From: Polyporus tsugae
Taxonomy: Eukaryota > Basidiomycota > Agaricomycetes > Polyporales > Polyporaceae
DNA length: 64,000 bases
NCBI GenBank assembly: GCA_024305745.1
Contig: JAHRBS010000004.1
Coordinates: forward strand, 1,426,001-1,490,000
Direction of reading: 5' to 3'
Shown here one piece after another: positions 11,389-22,600 of this stretch. Position numbers and translations under genes: made by a program. The notes under the pieces were generated by a model. That model ran no database searches and was not told the origin of the DNA. It saw only the letters and a program-made list of their open reading frames with translations. Position 1 is the first letter of the stretch, and every line of letters begins with the position of its first letter.

Positions 11389-13032
11389 TCACGCTGAGCC
11401 CCAGATCCTGACCTCCCGTCCAGTGACGCCCCAGATCTCCCGTCCCTGTGCGCCGAAGACGGCGCTGGAGACCTCCCCGCCCTCCTCGAACCGCACGAGC
11501 TCCTCCCAGGTCTTGTGCGCGATGACGCGCAGGCCCTCGTTGCCCGCGACCGCGAAGAAGTTGGCACTGTAGTCGTACACGACCTTGTTGACCTTGAACG
11601 ACTCGCCCAGCGGGATGGACTTCGCGATCTTCGGTTTCCGCAGGTCCCATATCGCGACCGAAGCCAGCGAGTCCGGCGCAATGAGATGGTAACCGTTTTC
11701 GGAGAACGAGAGGGTGTTGACCGTGAACGGCGAGACGTCTGCAGGAACGAGCGACGCGGCGAGGGCGCAGGACCTGACGTCGAACACTTGGACGGCGCCT
11801 CCCGGCGTGCCGAGCGCGAGCAGGTGTCCGTCAGGGTGGACTTCAAGAGTGGTAAAGGGCTCCTCAAACTCCGGAGAACGGAACACTTGTTGGAAAGTGT
11901 TCAGGTCATGGAAAGACCATGTGCGGTCGGCGGAGCCGAGTGCCAAAAATGCGGAACTAGGGTGCACACCAAGGCCGGTGACCTCACCCTTGTGCGTCCT
12001 GATGGTACCAGCTGTCTTGTACTCGCCAGAGGCCGTGTCGTGCGTCCATGCCTTCGCAATCTTATCCGCACTAGAGGACAATATGAGGGTGGCGTCACCC
12101 TCACGTTCTCGGAACTTGACGTTGAGAACCTTCTTCGTGTGGCCCTTGAGCGTTTGAACGACCTTGTCGGTGTCCCTGTCGTACAGCTGCACGATCTTGT
12201 CGTTTCCACCAGTGAGGAATTGGGAGGGGTTCGCGGTGGAGACGGCGAGGGAGTTGATGCCGGAAGGTGAAGGGGAGTGTAGGGAGGGGATAGTGTGTTT
12301 GGCGGTGTAGCCTTTGACGTCGTCGACGGTTGCATATCCTTCGGGCGCCTTGCGCTTCTTGCGCGTCGCAGAGAGAGTAGCATGCGTCTGGTTGACTTGC
12401 TCGACCACCTCCGCGGGCAATCCACCAGCCTCTTCGGTAGACTCTCCCATCTCCACATCACCGCCTGCCGGTACCTCCACGTTCATGGTGGCAGCAACGC
12501 TGCTGAGTGCTCTGGAGACACTTTATCAGACAAAGGTGGTGACAACGTTCTGTTATGGTACTCACTCTCGTGCTGCGTCACGTTCCTTGATGAGACGCGC
12601 CACGACGCGTTGCGCCGCGTCTTGCGCGTACAGGGCATAACTGAGCTCTTGACGAAGAGAGTTGTACTGCTGCCTGAGCGCGAAAGTCTCGAGCATGGCC
12701 GCGTCCCACTCATTTTGAAGGGTTTGGAGGAGAGCAGGGATCGAGCTAGCGGTTGGTGGCCGCGGGGGCGCCGCTTTTGGGTCTGTACGTCCATGTCCTC
12801 GGTCAATATGACTTTTTTCGACGGGAAAGGCTGTAAGAGACATAAAACTCGAGAACGTACTGGGTTTCACCGTCACAAGGTCTGCCTCCTCTAACTTGTC
12901 TCCCGTAATTGGGTCCGTCCCATTCTCGTTGACGTACTTCAAAATCAGCCTCCTCTCGTACACATGGCCGGACTTCGAGGACACAACCGGGTCCTGAGGC
13001 GGTTCGCCAGAGATGGAGCAGAAGAAGGACAT
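11389..13032 (-). CDS. PRP19: Prp19 U-box ubiquitin ligase / splicing factor
   Basis: The core scaffold of the NineTeen Complex, needed for spliceosome activation and DNA-damage ubiquitylation. The N-terminus [18 protein letters not shown] with GHVYERRLI and [10 protein letters not shown] is the U-box. An intron joins VKP to [19 protein letters not shown], the conserved linker preceding the tetramerisation coiled coil ([17 protein letters not shown] ... [16 protein letters not shown]). The last exon (11389-12486) holds the seven-bladed WD40 domain, with [40 protein letters not shown] and the terminal REVRIWGSA. All hallmarks are present, and about 500 residues matches the family. It is divergently paired with the Sgt2 gene, with 161 bp between start codons. 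The call is firm. Confidence 0.95.
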
Positions 13033-13193
13033 TTTGGAGGGGGGCGGAGGTGGAGTGTCGAGACGAGACGAACCACTCAGGGAGAGCGGCAGACGCCGGT
13101 GCATGCCACCGCGCAGATTGCGAGCGGCGGTGTTTGCTGTTGTTGGGTGCGAGCGCCTCCACTCCCCCCCGACTCTCTGCACACCTCCCACCA
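13033..13193. promoter_or_regulatory. Shared PRP19 / SGT2 divergent promoter
   Basis: Only 161 bp separates the two start codons, which point away from each other, so both promoters must overlap here. The segment is GC-rich with C-runs (near 13164-13173). No TATA box is evident. Confidence 0.5.
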
Positions 13194-14505
13194 TGTCTAA
13201 CAAGCAGCGACTCGTCCTCTCGATCCTCGAGTTCCTCAATCAGTCCATCCGCGACGGTACCGTCAAGCAGGATGATCACGAGAGCTTGGAGGTAGCCAGT
13301 GCGTCTCGGAGTCTGGCATCGGCGCGCGAGCGCGTATCTTGACCCTTCTCCCCTTTCCTCTCGGCTCCTCGCAGTCCAATGCATTGGGGAAGCCTTCGGA
13401 GTCGACCCCGACGATCAATCGCAGGTCGACCGCCTCTCTGTCAAGCCCGCGGCGCTCCTATCCATCTTTGAAGTGTTCTTGAAGACGAGGGACAAGCTTG
13501 CCTGGGGTTCCGCTGCAGACACCCCCTCCGTCCCTGCTGCCCCGTCCGCTGCGGACAAGGCAGCCGCAGACAAGCATAAAGCTGCCGGAAACGCGCAAAT
13601 GTCCGCAAAGAAGTACGACGAGGCCATCAAGTCGTACACTCAGGCCATCGCACTCGATCCCACTAATGCAGTCTACTACTCGAATCGTGCTGCTGCGTAC
13701 TCGAGCAAAAACGAGCACAGCTCTGCCGTCTTTGATGCAGAGAAGGCGATCGAGACCGACTCGTCGTTCGTAAAGGCATACCACCGGCTAGGGTGTGTGA
13801 CCTTATGTTCAAGTCTGGCTCGAGGGACGCGAAATTTACGCCTTGGGCTCCTGCATTTACAGGCACGCGAATTACTGCCTTAGCGACTACAAAGCTGCAG
13901 CTGCAGCCTTCCGCCGCGGTCTCGAGATCGACCCCTCGAATGTCTCGCTCAAGAGCGGTCTTCAGAACGCAGAGACGCGCATCCAGCCTGAAGAGAACTT
14001 CGACGACATGCCCTCTCTCGATCCGCCTGCTCGTGAGGGCGGTGCGGATGTCGCTGGAGCTGGAGCTGGTGGTGCACCGAACATGGCGGGAATGGCCGAC
14101 ATGCTCCGCAACATGGGCATGGGCGGTGGTGGTGGTGGTGGTGGTGGCGGCGGCGGCGGCATGCCAGACTTGGGCTCGCTCATGAACAACCCGATGATGA
14201 TGCAGATGGCCCAGCAGATGATGGCGAATGGCGGTATGGAGAGGCTTATGCAAAACCCGTCTGTCGCGAACATGGTGCGTATGGACGTTGCCACACCCCC
14301 TTGTCCTCCGCTCACTTGTGACGGTCCCAGATGAACCGGATGCAATCTGGTGGAGGTATGCCGTCTATGTCGGAATTGATGAGCGACCCCTCCTTGCGCG
14401 ACATGTGAGTCTGTGACCTGGTTACCTCGTACTCCCGACCTTTGATTGACTTTTCTGTATAGTGCGAGCCAATTCGGCGGCCCTGGAGGTCCTGGAGGTC
14501 AGTGA
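13194..14505 (+). CDS. SGT2: Sgt2/SGTA-type TPR co-chaperone
   Basis: A cytosolic adaptor that hands tail-anchored proteins to the GET pathway and binds Hsp70/Hsp90. [19 protein letters not shown] with [11 protein letters not shown] is the N-terminal homodimerisation domain that contacts Get5/Ubl4 (exon 1 ends at 13298 and exon 2 starts at 13375). Three TPR repeats follow: [34 protein letters not shown] and [20 protein letters not shown], interrupted by an intron near 13792-13842. The C-terminus is Gly/Met/Gln-rich: a 13-Gly run, then [19 protein letters not shown] and a final GGPGGPGG, typical of the hydrophobic client-binding region. Two more introns lie near 14276-14330 and 14405-14462. 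The length, about 340 residues, fits the family. Confidence 0.92.
14122..14160 (+). repeat. GGT/GGC triplet run (poly-Gly)
   Basis: An in-frame run of Gly codons (GGC, GGT x7, then GGC x5) sits inside the Sgt2 C-terminal region. It is a likely length-polymorphic site. Confidence 0.9.
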
Positions 14506-14779
14506 AGGACGGCTGGACAACGATAACGGGTAGAAACGTACACTCTTGGAATCCTTAGGTAGTCTTTTGTTTAGTCTTAAGGACAAACCACGATTGCAGC
14601 TATTTCCTGGATGCAAAACGCTTCTTAGTGACAAACTGGTATACTCATGAATTGTTGCGACGATCTAGCTTGTTGACTATGGTACAACACTTGTATCTAT
14701 AGGCAGGGTAGCATGGGGGAAACGTACATGGAGCAGAAGCAGCTGCCGGCGGTGCGGAGAGAAGTTGAATCAGGAAGGT

Positions 14780-17700
14780 TCAGCGGTTAGCTCGGACGCT
14801 GCGTCGCAGTTGCCTCCCGGACTCCTGCGAGCTCCCGGCAACCAAGTTCACGATCTCATCCTCGGTCGCAGTTTTCTTCAGCACCCTGCGAATACCATAT
14901 TAGGATCCCGGCCGCTGGAACTCCATTCGTAGCCGCACTCACCGTTTCTTCCTCCTGGCACCGTCGACCTCGCCTTTCTGCGGGACGTACACCGCTCCAG
15001 GACCAGCCGCCGAGATGGCCGCCGCACGAGCCTTCATGTTCGGGATAATGAGAGTCGAGTCCTCTGGGTCACCGTCCCCGAGCGAGAGGTCGCCAAGCTC
15101 TTGCTCAAGCTCCTTGACCGCCTTCGAAGTGCGCGTCGACCTACGTCCCCGCGCCGCTTGTTCTTGCGCACGGTTCACTTGTGCAGTCGCAAGCGGCTTG
15201 CTGGAAACCGCCTTCGCCGCTGCCTTGCCCTTTGTGGTGGGGCGGGCGGGGGTCGCTTCGGAGGCCTCGGACTCCGTCCACTCCTGGATCTCTTCTTCGC
15301 TCTCCTCTTCTAAGTTCGGGTGGGAGACCTCCTCAATGTCGTCATCGACGAACTCTTCGTCGTCGTCGTCGGCTTCATCAGGGCTCGCAGTCTCAATCTC
15401 GTCACCCGTCTCGGTCTCGTCGACTTCGGACACGATCTCGGATACTCTTGGTGCTCGGATTTGGTTCGAGTTGAGAGTGGATTGCCGCTTGGGGCCCCCT
15501 TTCCCTTTGCCTGCGAGAGGCGAGGGCGTCCGATCCCGCGCGTCGGAGTCGGAGATGGCGTCAGCTTCGGAGTCATCGCTCTCGTTGTCACCTTCATTCT
15601 GCGGGATCAGGCATCAGTGACAGCTGAGGCCATACAGTGGAGATGAAGACGGTACACATACCCCCGCGACGGATGAAGCCATATCGTCGTACTCGCCATC
15701 TCCTAAATCGCTCATCCTCAGTGGTCCCACATCTGAATCGATCGAGTCTGCAATCGAGTCCGAGTAGCCGCCTTCGGAGCGAGGGACGGCGACTCTGTTC
15801 AGCAAACGTGACTGCTGGATCATGTCGAGCTTCGCGTCCATCTTCTCCTCGTTGTGCTCCATCTAGAGCCACAATGTGAATATTCCCTGCGTCGGGATGT
15901 GCAAAAGGACGCACCACTCGCATGAGACGGCGGGTAAACATGTCCTCCATACTTCGCATGCGTTCTTCCATCTCGACCATGACCTCTTCGCGCGTCTCAG
16001 CCTCGATGAGCGCACAGCGGAGGCGAGCATCATAGAGCTGCGGGCAGAGCGTATTCATTAGTGCCTATGCCAGAAAGCGGGAACCATTTGACATACTTGC
16101 ATACGAAGCTCCTCGACCTCGTCGAAAAGAGCATTGACAAGAGGATTGATGGGCTCATCATCTTCAACACTTGTCTCCTCTCCGTCGTCGAGCTCTTCGT
16201 CCTCTGATCGAACAGTCAGTGACATCCTCTCTGCAAAACGCGATTCACTCACCTTCAAGGACCTCGAGATGTGCCTGGCTCGCTTTCCTTCCAGGTCCGC
16301 CAAGCGAGATTGTAACCTTCCTCCTCTGCAACGCACTCGGTCTTGCCCCCGCCCCCGTCCTTGGCTTCGTCGGGCTCGGAGGAACCTTGGACACAGCCTG
16401 CGCAGGGTTCGTCGTGACCTCCCTCGCGAGCGCCGCGAACTTCATCACATGCACGTTCTCGTCGAACCCCGTGTCGTACGGGTTCACGTTCACGATCATC
16501 ACCGCCTTGCCCCCGCCCTCGCTCACGAAGTAGTCCATCAGGATTTCTGTGAGCTTCGAGTGGCGGAACGGCACCAGCGCGAGCCCGCGCTTGACGTCGC
16601 GCGTGTCCAGCTGCGTGCCGGGGCGCACGCCCTGTTGCAGGGATCTCGCCACCGCGCGCTGGTTCACGCGGAGCGTCTCCATGCACTGGCCGAGGACCAT
16701 GAGCGACTTGTTGATATTGCCCGCTTCGCGGAGGCGCTCGCCCGAGGTGTGCGTGTGTTTCGTGCGTTCGGACCCTGCGAGGTCGACGAGTGTGAGGCGC
16801 GCGGTTTGGATGCATGTCGGGTCCTGTCATTCGGTGAGCTCTGAACGCTAGCGCGCGCGTAAGCCGAGGACGTACATTACGCTCGCCGCGGTGAACGCGC
16901 AGGACCTTGATCGTGACGAGCGCGTGGCTACGGCTGCTCTGGCTGTTCGCAAGCGTGCCGAAGACGCGACGGTGCAGCTGGCCGATGCGCAGAAGCTCCT
17001 TCGCCTCTGCGGCACTCCGCACGCGAACCTGTCGCAGCCCTGCGATATACTTGCCTGCGCTCGCTGCATCCCCATCCCCGTCTTTGGCAGGGCACGGTTT
17101 CACCGTGAGTGCTTTCCGGGTGAGTAATAGAGGAGGCGCTTTGTTCGAAGGCAGCGGCATGTTCAAGAAGGCTGATGTCGGACGTGGTATTCCGGAAGGA
17201 GCGGCACTTGATCCTGAGTCCAGAGCACCGAAGAGGTCGTATACCTTCTCATTGTAGACCTCGGAGTAAGACAGCCAGATAGTATACTCATAATTACGGT
17301 CCAGCTTCAGGATGGTCGGGTCGGTGTCCGTACTTGATGTAGACGACGAAGGTTCGTCGTCTTCGAGTACATCAGCCAGTGCAGGAGCACCAGCTTTGTT
17401 TGCGAGACGAATTGATGTCGGCTCGTCGGATTCTGAGGCGAGTTCGACTCCCTGCAAGCGTACTGGCCTGTACTGTATAGAGGATCAGGCCGGTGAGCGT
17501 GTTATTTCGCAGCAAAACGTAATTCACCTTGCTATCTCCGTGTAGTCCCTCTATGCTGTTGAAAACTACATCAAGCGTTCTGGGCAGAATACCTGCACTT
17601 CCTTGAGAACCTCCTCCTTGGATGGTGTACGTCTTTCCGGAATTCGTAACACCGTACGTGAAGAGCAGCCCGCTCTGTCCCTCGAGCACGTCACGGACTA

Positions 17701-19378
17701 GTGGAAGCGTAGTTTTGCCGAAGAAATCGGATTGGGTCGTTTCTGGGGGGAACACGTGCGAGAAGGTGTAGAGGGAAGACGGGCTGATGGTTGACAAACG
17801 TGAGTGGGTGGTGGACGACGACGGGTCCGTCATCCGGACGGAGGTCTCCGAGAGCGGCTCAAGATAGGGCTCATAGCCCGCATCGCTATCGTCTAGACGT
17901 GTGCGAATCCTAAGAAAAGCCTAGCAAAAGTGTCAGCATGCATATTGCGATCAAGAATCAACATTCTGATAGTGTTGCTGTGGAGTGGAGAGGACTCTAG
18001 TACGAGACTCCACGCTCCAGGAGAGAGCAATCGCGTATCACTTGGAGTGCCTGGGAATGCTGAGCAAGGGACTAGAGCAACCCTCCTCCGCGCACTGACT
18101 GGAGGGTGTCCGCCATGCTAGCGGTGTGTTTATTGCCTGAGAAGCTCAGTTCAAGCTCGAGGTCGTTGAAACCGCCCACAGAGGACAGGCCGCCATTGCT
18201 CTTCGAGACCCTATAATGGCAGGGTGCTCGAGCATGAGAGCGTGTTCGAAACACACTGCAGCTGCTTGCGCGACTGAGGATACGGGCGGAATGTGAGCCA
18301 TATCGTGCGGCTTTTCGACGGCGTAGTATATGAAGAGCAGTCCTAACAAGGACAATGCTAGCTGGGGTGCGAGCAACTTTGCGCGAATGAATCGCGAGCA
18401 GCCACACGCCTGAAACGTCGCACGACCCCGCGATGACAAGTGCCTGCAGAGATTCGAATCGGCCCCATCGCACGCAGCTTCAGTTCGAGCGACAGGAAGT
18501 TGCCTTCCCCTCCGCTCTGTGCGACGAGTTGCCCCGCCAGCCCCACACATCCGCCGCCCAGCGGCGCGTTCGGATCCTCCACCTCCGCGATCTCCTCTGG
18601 TTTGTCCAAGTCCAAGAAGATCGGGTTCTCGGTGCGCATCCTGCGCGCACAGTTCTCTCGACTCGCGCGCGAACCTGCCTCGCACTCGACTCGCGCTTGC
18701 CTCGTGCTCTTCTTGAGTTTCTGACCTTCCATAAGTACGTAGGAACGGGCTTGCTCACATAATCAACTCTGGTGCACTCTAGGATGACTGGAGTGCATCG
18801 GAGTCGTTAGTCGACACCCCAGAGCGACTCCGACCCCACCCCACGGCATCACTACATGATTCTGGGATGAGCAAGGTATCGTGGATTCCCACATCGCGAT
18901 CTCAAGCAGAGACTTATGTCTAGTCTGTGTCGCCTTCACCTCCTCCATTTCGAATTGCTTCCGATGTCAAGAACGCTCCTCGCAAACCCGAGGGACCAGC
19001 CGCATACACAAACGGGTGGCGAACGAGGAGGTACTCGAACAAAGGATCCGGACGGTATCAGGGAAAAAGTGGGGCACATACCTTGATCGGTTCTCTATCT
19101 GAATCCGTAGGCACGTCCGCCATGATTGTGGAATTCCGCTTCAACACCGCTGGGGGTTTCACAGTGGTACTGCGACTGGATGGTTTCGGATCCGGAGAGG
19201 TGTTTCTGTTCACTAGCGGCTTCCTCGCGGTAGCCTTCTTCGCGGGGACAACAGTTGGAACACCTGCTGCTGCTTTGGACACTGCACGCGTTGTACGAGT
19301 GGGTGCGGGGGGATCGGCCGCTTGGGGCGCGGTCTTTGTGCGGGCAGAGGAACGGGTGGCCTTGGGTTTGCTCGCCAT
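14780..19378 (-). CDS. Kinesin-6-like (KIF20/KIF23 type) motor protein
   Basis: Exon 1 (19378-19082) encodes a basic Ala/Thr/Lys-rich head, MASKPKATRSSARTKTAP, ending DREPIK. A phase-0 donor (gtatgt) matches the phase-0 acceptor before AFLRIRTRLDD at 17920, giving the expected REPIK-AFLRIR start of the motor. Motor motifs are: PYLEPLSETSVRMTD, FSHVFPPETTQSDFF, the P-loop GVTNSGKTYT, YSEVYNEKVYDLF, Switch I NSQSSRSHA, Switch II LVDLAGSERTK, NKSLMVLGQCM and FRHSKLTEIL. The insert between the Switch I region and the core, and the VNPYDTGFDENVHVMKFAALA block, fit kinesin-6, which bundles microtubules at the anaphase midzone. A coiled coil and an acidic Ser/Glu tail ending VRANR follow. Intron 1 is 1161 nt, far longer than all its neighbours. 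Confidence 0.87.
18072..18732 (-). CDS. Possible nested gene inside kinesin intron 1 (hypothetical)
   Basis: The long first intron of the kinesin gene contains protein-like open frame on the same strand. One segment from an ATG at 18732 reads MEGQKLKKSTRQ and continues to NPIFLDLDKPEEIAEVEDP and GNFLSLELKLRAMG. A second frame near 18290-18390 encodes a hydrophobic helix, LLAPQLALSLLGLLFIYYAV. A third, ending at 18072, reads GGFNDLELELSFSGNKH. I could not find a phase-consistent splice joining all three, and I recognise no domain. The alternatives are a small real gene with 2-3 exons, a decayed insertion, or chance frames. Confidence 0.3.
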
Positions 19379-19661
19379 GGTGTTCGAGGAGCCCGAGGGA
19401 AGAATGTGCACGCGGGGGGGTAAGGCTTCAGAGGGGTTGAGATCGATGGTCGGAAAGCAAGGTGGAGGAGGGGAAGAAGGATGGATCGATGCCAGTACTC
19501 GAGTTTCGCGAGTGCAGGCCACAACCACGAGGGTCGCGTACGTCACGTGCAAGACGCGTCCCGGCGCGGTGGTGGCAGTCAACACGCCACCGCGTCTTCC
19601 GTCCTCCCACCAACCCCCTCCTCTGGGCTCGCCTCTTGGTATCTCTTGGGACACCTTGGAT
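19379..19661. promoter_or_regulatory. Divergent kinesin-6 / KNL1 promoter with MluI-type box
   Basis: The 283 bp between two divergent start codons contains ACGCGT at 19554-19559, CACGTG at about 19544-19549 and TTTCGCG at about 19504-19510. ACGCGT is the MCB core bound by the MBF (Mbp1-type) cell-cycle factor in fungi, and TTTCGCG resembles SCB/E2F-type sites. Both flanking genes act in mitosis. The sites are seen directly; their use is inference. Confidence 0.5.
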
Positions 19662-22600
19662 ATGTCGAAGAAAAGCTCCCCGAATAGACGACGGTCAATC
19701 GCTACGCTTGGACACGGCCATGTGAAGGGCACCAGCCACAGACGGCGCGCCTACAGTATCGCGCCTGGGGAACGACTTAGCCCCGCTGCCAAAACCCGAC
19801 GACTCTTGGTGAGTCATCTGTTTTGTTGGAAGTGGACAATAAGGTACAGAACGTTGAATAACGAGGACGCGGGGCACCGTTCGGGAATAAGAATGGCTTG
19901 ACGAAAGGGTGCGACGGAATGCAGTGGAGGCCGCAGTTAGATCGGTCGCTCTTATCAACGCATACTTGCGCATGAATGCATTCTAGCCACACACTCGCAG
20001 CTCGCAAAGGCTGGAATGCAGGTTTGATGCTGATATGTCTTTATAGGCCCCGCGGAAGAGTATTCTCAAGGCTTCTCTCAATCTACCTCTCCCAAGACGT
20101 TCGGATGCGGCCGAATCCTCCTCCTCTGCCGGGGCGGACGATGCCAATATGACCCAGACAATGGACATGACTGAAGTGCACGGCGGGCCTCGCAAAAGCC
20201 TTGCCAATCGTCGCGTCAGTTTCGCTGCCCACACACACGTCCGCCTCTTCCATATCCAGAGTCCCGACAGCGCTGGTGCCAACGATTCCTCTCCGGCCGA
20301 GTCTTCGCCTGCCGAGCCCCCAGCCCCAGCTTTTATCACACGAGCCGAGAACGATGAAAACTCTGTTCCAGGAAATGCACGGCGGCGCAGCTCTATCCGT
20401 CGACGTTCATCCGGAGTTTATAGCGAATTTGGTGAGCGTTCGATGGACATGGACATAGACGACACAGCCCCTCTCCCTCAAGATTTCTTTCCACAGAGAG
20501 GAGAGGCGTTGGATGCCTCTGCAGTGGAGGACGATGAGTTCACAGAGGACGAAGAAGACGAGTCAGATATGGAAGTTACGGAGGCTATCGCGCTCAATAT
20601 CGAACGCAAGCGTTCTCTATCACTCGGTGGCAATAGAGCGTCGCTCGCGGGACCAAGTCGCCGTCGTTCCTCCGTCGTCACCGTCACACAACATCAAAGT
20701 GAGAACCGGCCTCCACCACCACCAGAAGACGCTGGCGAGACGTCTGCGATCCAGGAAGAGGGCGAGGGTGACTCATATGCAGATGATGTGACAACTTCGT
20801 CGGCACACACAGGGTCTTCGTACATGACGGAAGGTTCGTCCGGTGAACCAATGGAGTTCACAATCCCTGTGCTTCCATCAATGCGCCAGCCAAAGGAACC
20901 AGACCCGTTATGGCTGCAGCTTCGTGCCATGACCCATGCCGGGAGTGAGCCCTACGAGCCTCCCCCTCCGGAATCCGACGATGATGCCCTGCTCATCCAA
21001 CCTTCACCTGGAGCAAGCAATTACGGACCATCACGTCATAATCAGTCAGAAGCGATGGACGAGGATGACGACGGCGAGCAGGACATGGACATCACGTCTG
21101 CGATGAATCGCCTGCAGAAGGCGCGTGCGTCGTATGGTATTCCGCCCTCCCCTGGAGGTGCCCCTCTGGCCGAAGAGGATAGCTTCAGCGAACAGGAAAT
21201 GCGCGACGATACATTCAGCACAGAGGACAGTTTCGGGAACAACTCAATGGATCTCGACAACCACACGATAAACTTCACGCAGCGCATTAGTCTCGGGACC
21301 ACTGAGGAGTCCTCGATGGACGAGACCGACATTCATGACGGAGTCGTGAAAGTGCCTATAACTCCAAGTTCAGCTTCTGCGCAACAAAGCTCATCTCCCG
21401 TACCGTCAACCTCAAAACCTCCCGCACCTCTCGCATCCGCCCCGGTTCCAGCTCCAGCTCCAGCTCCAGCTCCAGCTCCAGCTCCAGCTCCAGCCCCAGC
21501 CCTAGAGCCCCTTCGTAGCAGTGTCTTCAGCGCCCCCACCCCAGGTGGCTCACTTTCAAACAGTGTTTTCAGCGCCCCTACTCCAGGCGGCTTATCCACG
21601 AGCGTGTTCTCCGCCCCACATCCTGCCACAATACCTAAGCCTCTTACCGACCGTCCCCGGTCTCCGGCCCAGTCGCCAGGACCTGCCACCGTCCCCAAGC
21701 CGTTCACATTCAGCCTTCCGCGTGCAGGCTCCCCTTCGAAGACCCTCGCTCCCACCAAAACCGCCGCCCAGCTAGAAGCACAACCTCGCCGAGGTACCGC
21801 CGCGTTCGCCCCGCCTTCTGTGCCCAAATCTCCCAAACGTCCCGCCTCCGCTCTCGCAACTCTCAGTGTTTCCGCCTCTGTCCAGCATCCCGATGTCGGC
21901 CGTCTTGACCCTTCACGGACAGCGGCGTTTGAGGCACCAGCGCCAACAGAAACCTCACAGCCCGCCGCCGGGACAAACGCCAATCGGCGCACGAGCACGA
22001 CCCTCCGTCGTCCGTCCGGCTACTTCGCACAGCGCAAAAGCCTCGGCACGGGCGTCCTCCCGCCGAACCCGAACGTCACACGCGCTGGCAGCCCGGAGAA
22101 GGTATCGGGTGGGGTGGGCTTGAGCAAGCCGCGCCCGAGCGTAGGTGCGCAACCTTCTGGTGCCGGCCTCGGGCTGCCCCTCACGCGGACGCCGAGTGAC
22201 CCTGGGACCAATGGTGGGGCGTTGTACCCGGACCTTTCAGAGCTCGCGCGGGAAGCTCAACAGGAGCGTACAGGGAGTCCTGTTCCGCTCCCTGCCTCTA
22301 CTGTCGACAAAGGTAAGGGAAAAGAATGCGAGAGGGAGGTGGCGCGTCAGGCGATCGCTGCACCCAGCCCGACGCGGGGCTCTCCCGTTCCCGCTCCCTC
22401 GCCCAGGGTGGGGTCTCCCGCGCTCCCACAACGCGCTGCATCCCCTGCCATAGGTTCGCCAGCTATGCAACAGCGAGCCGCGTTGCCTGCCACCGGCCCA
22501 TCTGCTGGACCTCAACGTGCTGCTTCGCCAGCCAATGTCCTCGCGCTTCGGCCAGCTGTCACCCATATAAGCCGGCCACAGCCCATCGTCGACGTCTCGA

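Noticed and set aside
11515..12270. A 251-codon plus-strand open frame
   Set aside because: Antisense to the Prp19 WD40 domain.
18440..18470. A GATTCGAATC sequence resembling a tRNA B box
   Set aside because: There is no matching A box or foldable cloverleaf around it, and it overlaps coding-like frame.
21333..21998. A 221-codon minus-strand open frame rich in Gly/Ala
   Set aside because: Antisense to the Ala-Pro repeat and flanks of KNL1.
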